From NCBI GenBank assembly GCA_016926235.1, contig JAFGOZ010000686.1:1-16746 (forward strand): DNA of 16,746 bases. Reading direction: 5' to 3'. A program made the translations under genes and the position numbers. Shown here one piece after another: positions 6,245 through 13,374 of the stretch. Every line of letters starts with the position of its first letter. Positions within the stretch are counted from its first letter, which is position 1. The DNA is from Bacteroidales bacterium (GTDB taxonomy: Bacteria; Bacteroidota; Bacteroidia; Bacteroidales; UBA10428). The notes under the pieces are model-generated. The model had not been told where the DNA came from, ran no database searches, and saw nothing but the letters and a program-made list of their open reading frames with translations.

Positions 6245-8473
6245 ATGAAAAATATATTTAGTAAATCAGTAAGAATTAAGGTTTTTAGTTATTTGAGGAA
6301 ATTATGGAGCAAAGTAATGACTTTTACCATTCATTTTGCTGAAAACTCGTGGAAGGGAGCGGCTTTAGGTGCTGTTCTTGCTATGTTGTTTTTTCTTATT
6401 GCTATCGGCATTTATATTAAAACGGGCATTTCACCTATTGTTGATGTATTAATAATAATCGTACTTATTGGTGTTGTAATTGGTGTTACCGGATACTTTA
6501 CTAAGCGTTTCTTCCCGATTATACAAAAGTTAAATCCCTTATTTGTTGCAGCTTTTGTCTCCTCTTTTGTTGTTGCTGGTTTAATCCCGGGTTCATTCTT
6601 TAGCAGGCCTTTTATTTTGTTTGAAATGATTTGTGGAGCTATGGTTGGTTATGCCATTGCACGCGGAATTAAGAAGATGGGGTCGCTTATTTTGATATTA
6701 CTTGTATTAATCGGTAATTTTTCTGTTTTCTATTTTTTTGTTTTTGAGGGCTTCGACAATACTATTGCAATAAATGAAGACCTTTCAAAAACAACCTTAT
6801 CTGTTCTTACGGTTGACGATCCATCCAGGAATGGGACCTTCGAAGTAAATGAGTTGTTTTATGGATCGGGAAATGATAAAAACCGCCCTGAGTTTGGAAA
6901 AGAGGTTGATATACTAACGAAATCTGTCGATGCTACTCCTTTTTTCGATCAAACATTAGGCATCTCTAACCATATTCGAAAGATATATTGGGGATTTGAT
7001 TCCAAGAATTATCCCATCAATGGGAGGGTTTGGTATCCCATAGGAAAAGGCACTTTCCCGCTTGTTTTAATTGTGCATGGCAATCATAATATGGATGATT
7101 ATTCCGATCCTGGTTATAAGTATCTGGGCGAATTATTGGCCAGTCGCGGTTATATTGTTGTTTCGGTTGATGAGAACTTTTTGAATGGCAACTGGATGGG
7201 CGATTTCTATGATAAAGAGATTTTTACAAGGGCGTGGTTGCTTTTAAAGCATCTCGAAAATTGGCGCGAATGGAACAATACCAAGGGGAATATATTCTCT
7301 GATATGGTGGACATGGATAATATTGCGCTTATCGGACACTCGCGGGGTGGTGCTGCAGTTTCAACGGCTGCTGCTATTAATAAACTAAACAAATACCATC
7401 TGGATGCCAACCAGATTTTTGATTTTCAATTTTCGATCAAAGGCATTGTTCAAATTGCACCCAACGACCCATACACCCCTCAAAACAACGTTCCTTTAGA
7501 GCTCGAAAATGTGAACTATATGTTGTTACATGGCGGGTACGACCAGGATATGTATTGGACTGCCGGAAACAGAGTTTACAACAGGGCTGTTTTTACCGAT
7601 GGAGATTATCATTTTAAAACTGCACTGTACATTTACCGAGCCAATCATGGACAGTTTAACACTGTGTGGGGCCGAAAAGATAGAACAACACCCTTTGCGT
7701 GGTATTTAAACACAAAACCCATAATGAATGGTGAGGATCAGCGGCAGATAGCTAAATTGTATATCTCGGCGTTTTTGGAATCAACATTAAAGGAAAAAAA
7801 CGAATATATTCCATTGTTTAGGGATTATAGACTGGCAGGCCAAGTTCTTCCTGAAGATTATTACATCAATCAGTTTGAAGACTCAAAGTTTAAGTTTATT
7901 GCTGATTTTCAGGAAGATTTCGATGTGAATACGGCAACAGCTAAGGGCTGTACCATTGAAGGAGTCAATCTAAAAAAATGGTCAGAGAATGCACTTCCCT
8001 TCAGGGACGATTGGGGTTCATCACAACAAAGTTGTGGGGTTTATTTGGGTTGGGAAAAGCAGGATACTGTAGCATGCGGTGAGGCGCAGTACACCATTCA
8101 TATCGGTGATAGTACACTGCTTAACAATTCCTTCAAAAATATGGTGTTTGCTGTTTGTAATAATATGGACGATATCGATACTGTAGATTTTACAATTGAA
8201 TTAAGCACTCCTGATGTATGTGTAAGGAAAGTGCTAAGCGACTTTAAAACATTGACACCACCACTAATAACAAAGCTAACAAAATCGAATTTTTTACTGA
8301 AACTTGGACAGGGTAAGCCGGTTGAACGAGTTTTGCAGTATATAGAAATTCCTTTGGATGAATTAGAGAAAGAGAATGAGGATTTCAGGGCAACTGAAAT
8401 TGTTGCTATCAGTTTCATCTTCAACAAAACAGATAAGGGCGAGGTGTTTTTTGACAAAATTGGGCTAAACTGA
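6245..8473 (+). CDS. Membrane-anchored alpha/beta hydrolase
   Basis: A 742-residue protein. About five membrane helices come first (36-57, 64-86, 98-118, 121-141, 145-168), so the rest probably faces the periplasm, though topology is inferred. Residues 260-520 are an alpha/beta hydrolase related to the dienelactone hydrolase/chlorophyllase group: FPLVLIVHGNH (271-281, oxyanion strand), nucleophile elbow ALIGHSRGGA with Ser366, probable acid Asp433 in HGGYDQDM, and His468 in RANHGQFN. Residues about 545-742 look like an all-beta accessory domain with no motif I can name. The substrate is unknown; family members cleave esters or peptides. It lies between the esterase and the receptor, all on the same strand but 430-620 bp apart, so a single operon is unlikely. 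Confidence 0.8.
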   Translation: MKNIFSKSVRIKVFSYLRKLWSKVMTFTIHFAENSWKGAALGAVLAMLFFLIAIGIYIKTGISPIVDVLIIIVLIGVVIGVTGYFTKRFFPIIQKLNPLFVAAFVSSFVVAGLIPGSFFSRPFILFEMICGAMVGYAIARGIKKMGSLILILLVLIGNFSVFYFFVFEGFDNTIAINEDLSKTTLSVLTVDDPSRNGTFEVNELFYGSGNDKNRPEFGKEVDILTKSVDATPFFDQTLGISNHIRKIYWGFDSKNYPINGRVWYPIGKGTFPLVLIVHGNHNMDDYSDPGYKYLGELLASRGYIVVSVDENFLNGNWMGDFYDKEIFTRAWLLLKHLENWREWNNTKGNIFSDMVDMDNIALIGHSRGGAAVSTAAAINKLNKYHLDANQIFDFQFSIKGIVQIAPNDPYTPQNNVPLELENVNYMLLHGGYDQDMYWTAGNRVYNRAVFTDGDYHFKTALYIYRANHGQFNTVWGRKDRTTPFAWYLNTKPIMNGEDQRQIAKLYISAFLESTLKEKNEYIPLFRDYRLAGQVLPEDYYINQFEDSKFKFIADFQEDFDVNTATAKGCTIEGVNLKKWSENALPFRDDWGSSQQSCGVYLGWEKQDTVACGEAQYTIHIGDSTLLNNSFKNMVFAVCNNMDDIDTVDFTIELSTPDVCVRKVLSDFKTLTPPLITKLTKSNFLLKLGQGKPVERVLQYIEIPLDELEKENEDFRATEIVAISFIFNKTDKGEVFFDKIGLN

Positions 8474-8902
8474 GTACTTCTGTAGTTTATAGGTGAGCAT
8501 TCGGTCTGCCAGATATTGTAAAAGCAAGAATAATTCCCAAGCCGTGAGACGAATTGAAATTAACATTTGATACATATATTTCATTATCTCTTGCATTTTT
8601 GGAAGCCAATTTCTGGGTTGGTTCTCGATGTGGACTGTATGAGTTAGGACCAGTTGAGATCTGACAATGATTGCTCATACGCAGCTTTTTATAGTTCCAG
8701 ATGTGAATTCGTATTATTTACTATTCTGTGGTTGAGTCCCGTAATGACCTCATATTAAGTCTCATCTATGATATGTACATAATTATAATATGATTTAATA
8801 TGGTGGTTGTCATGGCCTTACAATGAAGGCGAATTTTGAAACATATTGTTAAAAAATTCGTAATAAGTAGCATTGAAATGTTAAGTAATTTTAATTTTTT
8901 AT
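8474..8902. other. Intergenic region with a doubtful minus-strand ORF
   Basis: A 429-bp gap. A 63-codon minus-strand ORF (8678-8487; SNVNFNSSHGLGIILAF near its C-terminus) is open, but has no recognisable family, no promoter and no partner. I do not call it a gene. The right end holds the probable promoter of the receptor gene. Confidence 0.3.
8845..8875 (+). promoter_or_regulatory. Probable promoter of the receptor gene
   Basis: ATTG (8845-8848), 19 bp, then TAGCATTG (8868-8875). This fits the Bacteroidota promoter pattern TTTG, 19-21 bp, TAnnTTTG with one mismatch in each box. Transcription would start near 8882, about 20 bp before the ATG at 8903. Confidence 0.45.
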
Positions 8903-11900
8903 ATGAGAAGAGATCTTGGGATTGGATTAAGGTTAATAAGCTTGGTAATTATTTTGTTCGCAAGTCATGGTATAGCTTACTCGCAGGCATCAAATGTGGC
9001 GTTTGACAAGATTACAATTAAGGATGGCTTATCGCAGTCAACAGTGAATTATATTATTCAGGACAGGCATGGATTTATGTGGTTTGCTACCTATGGAGGC
9101 CTAAATAAATACGATGGTTACTCCTTTACGGTTTATCAGTACGACGAAAGTGATACTACCAGTTTGGGTAACAACAATAGTGAGCTTTTATTCGAAGATA
9201 GGGATGGCTTCATTTGGGTTGTGAACAATGGCAACGCTGGTTTGGAGCGTTTAGATCCGGAAACGGGCAAGTTTTTACGAATCCGACACGATCCTAATGA
9301 TCCAAACAGTATCAGCAGTAACACAGTTAATTATATTACGCAGGATTCTGAGGGCAACATTTGGGTGAGTGCCGATAACACCCTGAACCTTATTGTTCCG
9401 GAAAGTGAGGAGAGAGGGGCCAATTTTGGTTTCCAGCGTTTTACGCATCCTCCGGAGTACCAGTTTACGCGTGTGTACGAAGACTCGAAGGGCAATTTGC
9501 TGTTATTGGGGTCCTCGCTCATGTATTTTGATCGGAAAACCAAGACCACTACTCGAGCTTTTGCGCTTCCTGCCAGTCGCGTTATTTCTTTTTCAGAGGA
9601 TAAGAATGGAGATATAATTGTAGGCACCTTTGCTCAAGGTGTCTTTAAGCTCGACTGGGATGAACATAGTTCAAGCTATCAACTTGGGGACAATTCAAGA
9701 ATCAATCCTGCGCCAAACAACCGCAGCTCTGTAATCATTGATGATTTTGGAATGATTTGGATTGGAACAGAAACAAGAGGTCTGTTTCGCTATAATCCTG
9801 AAACCGACGAAATGGTTAGTTTTCTTCCTGACAGATTGGACCCTAACGCCATTAGCGATGCGAATGTGTTCTCCCTTAAAATTGATCGTTCAGGGGTTTT
9901 GTGGGTAGGAACCTACAGTCAGGGCCTTAATAAAGCAGACTTATATCGAAAAGAATTCGCTCACTTCAGGTCCAGTCCAGGTAAAAGCAATTCTATGAGT
10001 GGGAATACCATCTCGGGTCTTTCCAGCAACAGTGCGAAGGAACTTTGGGTGGGTACCCGCGACGGGGAAGGCGTCAACCGCTTTGTTTTCAACGAGAATA
10101 GGGAGCCCAGTGTGTATCATTATCTTGACAACCCCCGCGATCCCAATAACATCCTGGACATCAATTGTCTTAGCCTGCTGCAACGTAGGAGCGGAGAGGT
10201 GTGGATAGGTTCACAAGGCTACCTTACCAAGCTGCTTCCTGAACCTGCCGGTTCACGAAGGGAGCCACAAGTTACCAGATATCAAAAGGGAGAATGGACT
10301 TTTAGTCTGTTTGAGGACAGCCGTGGTGCTTTATGGGGTGGAACCTGGGATGGCGGTTTGTGGCGCTATAACGACAAAACGGAGGAGTTTGTCAATTATA
10401 TTCACAACCCCAATGACCCAAACAGCTTATGCGATAATATTGTCTGGTCGATTGGGGAGGACAAGCATGGTAATTTGTGGGTGGGAGGTCATTCTAAAGG
10501 CTTGAGTATTATGCCACGAAGTGAACGGGATAAGCCCAATCCACAATTTGTAAATTTCGTTTACAGCAGAGACGATGAGAACAGTCTCAGTAATAATACA
10601 ATCAACTCCATTTATTGTGATCCATCGGGTACCATGTGGTTGGCCACCGGAAGGGGCTTGAATAAAATGGTTGATAAAAACAATGTGTTGGAGAACTTTA
10701 ACAAAAGCAGCAAACTGGAATTTGAGAAGTTTTTGATGCAGGATGGCTTACCTGCGGATGGCTTGCTGGGGGTTGTTGAAGACAAAGAGGGTAATTTATG
10801 GATAAGTACAACCAACGGAATTAGTAAGTTTAATGTGCCCGATACCACCTTTACTTCTTACTTTGATAGCGATGGTTTGCAAAGCAATGAATTTAAGGAA
10901 AATGCTTATTTTATTAACCCTGAGGGGCGAATATTCTTTGGGGGTGCCAACGGTTTTAATGCCTTTTATCCTCAGGGCATTAAGGCCAATCCATTTTTGC
11001 CGGAAGTTGTGTTTACCGACCTCCAAATTTTAAACAGGTCGGTGAGTCCTGGCCAGGAAATCAATGGGGAGGTGGTTCTTTCGAAACCGATTCATATGAC
11101 TCCTCATATTTCCCTTTCGCACAAGAACAATGTAGTTGTTTTGGATTTTGCTGCATTGCATTATGCCAAACCGGAAAGCAATCAATATGCCTATTATCTC
11201 GAAAACTTTGATGAAGACTGGGTTTTTTCAGAGAACAGAACAGCAACCTATACCAATCTTAATCCAGGCACCTATACTTTTTGGGTGAAGGCAACAAATA
11301 ATGACGGGGTATGGAACGAAGAGGCCAGTTCTTTAATTATTGAGGTGCGGCCGCCCTGGTGGGCAACCATTTGGTTCAGATTGTTGATAGTTGTTGTTGT
11401 TATCGGGCTTGTTTTTTTGTTTATTTCCTACAAAACAAAGCAATTAAAGGAGAATCAACGGACTCTTGAGTTAAAGGTTAAGGAGGCCACCGATAAGGTA
11501 AGTGCTCAAAATTCGAAGCTTACCCAGGCTCAGACAAAATTAACCAGCATCATGGACAATGTTAAAAACCAATTAGGTAAAGCATCTGAAGAACTCCTTG
11601 ATGCCGCTAATCGCCAGGCTTCAACCTCTGAAGAAATTTCAGCCTCAATGGAAGAGATCACGAGTGAAATGGCCGAAAATGCCAGCAACATGCACCGAAT
11701 GCTTGATACGGTTAAAAAAGTGGAGGGTGAAAGTGAGGAGAGTGTGAAAATTGTTTCGACAACTTTAAACGCCATCAATGATATTTCTGAGAGTATTGGC
11801 TTTGTTTCGGATTTTGCTCGAATGACTAATCTGCTTTCACTTAATGCCGCTATTGAGGCGGCCAAGGCGGGAGAACATGGACGTACTTTTGCCGTTGTGG

Positions 11901-12202
11901 CTTCGCAGGTTAAAAAGCTTGCCGACCAGTCTTCTGAGGTGGCCCTAAGTATCCAAAAGCTTTCGGAAAAAGGGCAAAAGTTTTCGCAGGAAGCCAACGA
12001 TAAGATCATTCATTTGAATAAGGTGATGACTCAGATTGTTCATTCCATTTCGGAGGTGAGTCAGTCGATTCAGGTACAATCGGTGGAAGCCAATAATGTC
12101 AATTCAGCCATTATGCAGATGTCTACCTATATTTCCAATACTTCTGAGTTGGCAGGAAAATTGGATGCGGCTATTAATTCCTTAACAATAGAAGAGGCTT
12201 AG
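8903..12202 (+). CDS. Reg_prop/Y_Y_Y sensor fused to a chemoreceptor (MCP) signalling domain
   Basis: A 1099-residue protein. A signal peptide (1-28) precedes about 700 residues of Reg_prop (PF07494) propeller blades, recognisable by repeats such as GFMWFATYGGLNKYDG, GMIWIGTETRGLFRY and GNLWISTTNGISKF, probably two propellers. A Y_Y_Y domain (PF07495) lies at about 738-816 and one membrane helix at 821-845. So far this is the periplasmic sensor of Bacteroidota hybrid two-component systems. The cytoplasmic part is not a kinase. A coiled coil (about 846-880) leads to an MCP signalling hairpin (PF00015) with the conserved tip SLNAAIEAAKAGEHGR (979-994) and FAVVASQVKKLADQS after it. No HAMP domain or C-terminal CheR-binding pentapeptide is seen. 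ASTSEEISAS (906-915) fits the methylation-site consensus. It would signal through CheW/CheA, neither of which is in the window. Its own promoter and terminator make it monocistronic. Confidence 0.9.
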   Translation: MRRDLGIGLRLISLVIILFASHGIAYSQASNVAFDKITIKDGLSQSTVNYIIQDRHGFMWFATYGGLNKYDGYSFTVYQYDESDTTSLGNNNSELLFEDRDGFIWVVNNGNAGLERLDPETGKFLRIRHDPNDPNSISSNTVNYITQDSEGNIWVSADNTLNLIVPESEERGANFGFQRFTHPPEYQFTRVYEDSKGNLLLLGSSLMYFDRKTKTTTRAFALPASRVISFSEDKNGDIIVGTFAQGVFKLDWDEHSSSYQLGDNSRINPAPNNRSSVIIDDFGMIWIGTETRGLFRYNPETDEMVSFLPDRLDPNAISDANVFSLKIDRSGVLWVGTYSQGLNKADLYRKEFAHFRSSPGKSNSMSGNTISGLSSNSAKELWVGTRDGEGVNRFVFNENREPSVYHYLDNPRDPNNILDINCLSLLQRRSGEVWIGSQGYLTKLLPEPAGSRREPQVTRYQKGEWTFSLFEDSRGALWGGTWDGGLWRYNDKTEEFVNYIHNPNDPNSLCDNIVWSIGEDKHGNLWVGGHSKGLSIMPRSERDKPNPQFVNFVYSRDDENSLSNNTINSIYCDPSGTMWLATGRGLNKMVDKNNVLENFNKSSKLEFEKFLMQDGLPADGLLGVVEDKEGNLWISTTNGISKFNVPDTTFTSYFDSDGLQSNEFKENAYFINPEGRIFFGGANGFNAFYPQGIKANPFLPEVVFTDLQILNRSVSPGQEINGEVVLSKPIHMTPHISLSHKNNVVVLDFAALHYAKPESNQYAYYLENFDEDWVFSENRTATYTNLNPGTYTFWVKATNNDGVWNEEASSLIIEVRPPWWATIWFRLLIVVVVIGLVFLFISYKTKQLKENQRTLELKVKEATDKVSAQNSKLTQAQTKLTSIMDNVKNQLGKASEELLDAANRQASTSEEISASMEEITSEMAENASNMHRMLDTVKKVEGESEESVKIVSTTLNAINDISESIGFVSDFARMTNLLSLNAAIEAAKAGEHGRTFAVVASQVKKLADQSSEVALSIQKLSEKGQKFSQEANDKIIHLNKVMTQIVHSISEVSQSIQVQSVEANNVNSAIMQMSTYISNTSELAGKLDAAINSLTIEEA

Positions 12203-12218
12203 TGCTGGGTTATAAAAT

Positions 12219-12254
12219 AAAAGAAATGCCTGGCGAAAGCCAGGCATTTCTTTT
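12219..12254 (+). terminator. Intrinsic terminator of the receptor gene
   Basis: A perfect stem GAAATGCCTGGC / GCCAGGCATTTC with a GAAA loop (12235-12238) is followed by six T (12251-12256). A-T pairs extend the stem to 16 bp. It starts 17 bp after the receptor stop codon and is symmetric enough to work from both sides. Confidence 0.9.
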
Positions 12255-12281
12255 TTAAACTGCTCTGTGCCGGTGTTAGTA

Positions 12282-12333
12282 TGTTATTTTGTAAGAGTGG
12301 AATTGGAGACGAATAAAAATGATGAATTTTAAT
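12282..12333 (+). repeat. 49-bp direct repeat, copy 2
   Basis: Near-identical to 6031-6079 in the same orientation; the longest shared run is GACGAATAAAAATGATGAAT (12308-12327). It follows the receptor terminator and precedes element E4. Nothing else was recognised between 12255 and 12370. Confidence 0.6.
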
Positions 12334-12369
12334 TAGCATTAATTACTATGCCGTAGGGATTTAGTTCTT

Positions 12370-12497
12370 CACGCGATATAAAAAATTATCGGTACATTTG
12401 GTTATTATACGTTTGGAGCTCGCTTTAATCCCGATGTAACTTTACCAGAGATCGCCCGCAATTCGCCACTAGTCATATACGTAACGTTGTGGTGCAT
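12370..12497 (+). repeat. Palindromic cassette-boundary element E4 (attC-like)
   Basis: Left end CACGCGATATAAAAAATTAT matches the left end of E6. The right end TCATATACGTAACGTTGTGG is almost identical to that of E6 (TCATATGCGTAACGTTGTGT). The core reads GTAACTTT, AGAG, CCCGCAATT and CCACTAGTC. The CCCGATGTACATCGGG palindrome is shortened here to CCCGATGTAAC. The end ACGTTGTGGTGCAT (12484-12497) is an inverted near-copy of ATGCACTACACGT (13181-13193) on the far side of the next gene. Two TAnnTTTG boxes, TACATTTG (12393) and TACGTTTG (12408), lie inside and might promote the cargo gene, but lack a clear -33 partner. Confidence 0.6.
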
Positions 12498-12521
12498 ATT
12501 ATTGAAAATAACAGAAAATAA

Positions 12522-13175
12522 ATGAACGAACTAAAAATAAAAGGTGGAGCTAGAGTTGGATGGATAAATTCTTCCTATGCCGAATTAATAGTGTCGGAAA
12601 ATAAGCTTGAATTACAAACTTTTATTTCAAATTATTCCTTTCAACCATCGGATATTGTATCAATTGAACCTTATAATTTTAAGGTATTTATAGGGCAAGC
12701 GGTTAAAATTACTCACAAAGAAAATTCCAATAAGAAAACAATAATCTTCTACTCAAATACAAGGAGTCCTTTGTTTGCTCAAATTCAAGAAACAGGATTT
12801 TTAAACAATCATCATAGGTCTGAACAAAATTTTGATAGAGTATTATTAGAAAATCAAGCAAAATCACGATTCCCAATCAAAAAAGGTTTTGTAATTGGAG
12901 TGATACTATCTTGGAGTTTATTATTAATGACGGATATTATTTCTTTCTTTCTCAGTAATTCAGGAGGATTTCCATTTGACAAGGGATTTTTTGCAGCATT
13001 CGGACTTTTATTTTTGATATCAGTATTGAGTCTAATCTCAGTAGACTTTAGACGATTAATTTTAATAGACGGAAGGACGGAATTGAAGGACATAAAGTTA
13101 TTGGTGATTTTCACAATGATTTTTAGTGGATTTATGTTATTGACTTTAGGAATAATAGCCAGATTATTTAATTAA
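12522..13175 (+). CDS. PH-like domain membrane protein, function unknown
   Basis: A 217-residue protein. Residues 1-95 look like a beta-rich PH/GRAM-type domain: GGARVGWINSSYAELIVSEN, then LELQTFISNYSFQPSDIVSI, a hydrophobic strand VKITH, IIFYS, and a closing helix LFAQIQETGF. Three membrane helices follow at about 121-144, 155-174 and 191-213. The N-terminal pattern resembles an uncharacterised protein group I recall from Bacteroidota, but I cannot name it, and no enzymatic residues stand out. The ATG lies about 25 bp after E4 and the stop five bases before E5, so it is the sole cargo of this unit. It is more AT-rich than the upstream receptor gene. Confidence 0.7.
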   Translation: MNELKIKGGARVGWINSSYAELIVSENKLELQTFISNYSFQPSDIVSIEPYNFKVFIGQAVKITHKENSNKKTIIFYSNTRSPLFAQIQETGFLNNHHRSEQNFDRVLLENQAKSRFPIKKGFVIGVILSWSLLLMTDIISFFLSNSGGFPFDKGFFAAFGLLFLISVLSLISVDFRRLILIDGRTELKDIKLLVIFTMIFSGFMLLTLGIIARLFN

Positions 13176-13180
13176 AAAAC

Positions 13181-13317
13181 ATGCACTACACGTAATATAG
13201 CCAATGGAGGGGACTGTGGCAGTTTGTAGCTTTCTTCCCTGCATCGAATTTTGTAATGGTAGCAGTGAAGTTATCTGCAAACCTTTTAAGGCTGCATTGC
13301 CCTACGTTATAGCCAAT
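13181..13317 (+). repeat. Palindromic cassette-boundary element E5 (attC-like)
   Basis: Left end GCACTACACGTAATATAGCC and right end CTACGTTATAGCC (13302-13314) are imperfect inverted copies of each other: the right end read in reverse is GGCTATAACGTAG. The core TTTGTAATGGTAGCAGTGA (13250-13268) matches E6 (TTTGTAATGACATACAGTGA). It separates the PH-like gene from the kinase gene. The left end is also the inverted copy of the E4 end, as expected for one cassette. Confidence 0.6.
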
Positions 13318-13374
13318 TCTAAAAACTGACACCGGGATGAATAATAATACTCTCTATACCTAAATGTTAGAATT

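Noticed and set aside
8098..8457. 119-codon minus-strand open frame
   Set aside because: Antisense to the C-terminal domain of the membrane hydrolase, low-complexity Ser-rich product.
8487..8678. 63-codon minus-strand ORF as a gene
   Set aside because: Open and not covered by another gene, but with no recognisable family, promoter or partner; kept only as a note in the intergenic entry.
11530..12009. 159-codon open frame on the minus strand
   Set aside because: It lies fully opposite the MCP coiled coil; Ser/Ala/Leu-rich shadow of heptad repeats on the coding strand, no start context.
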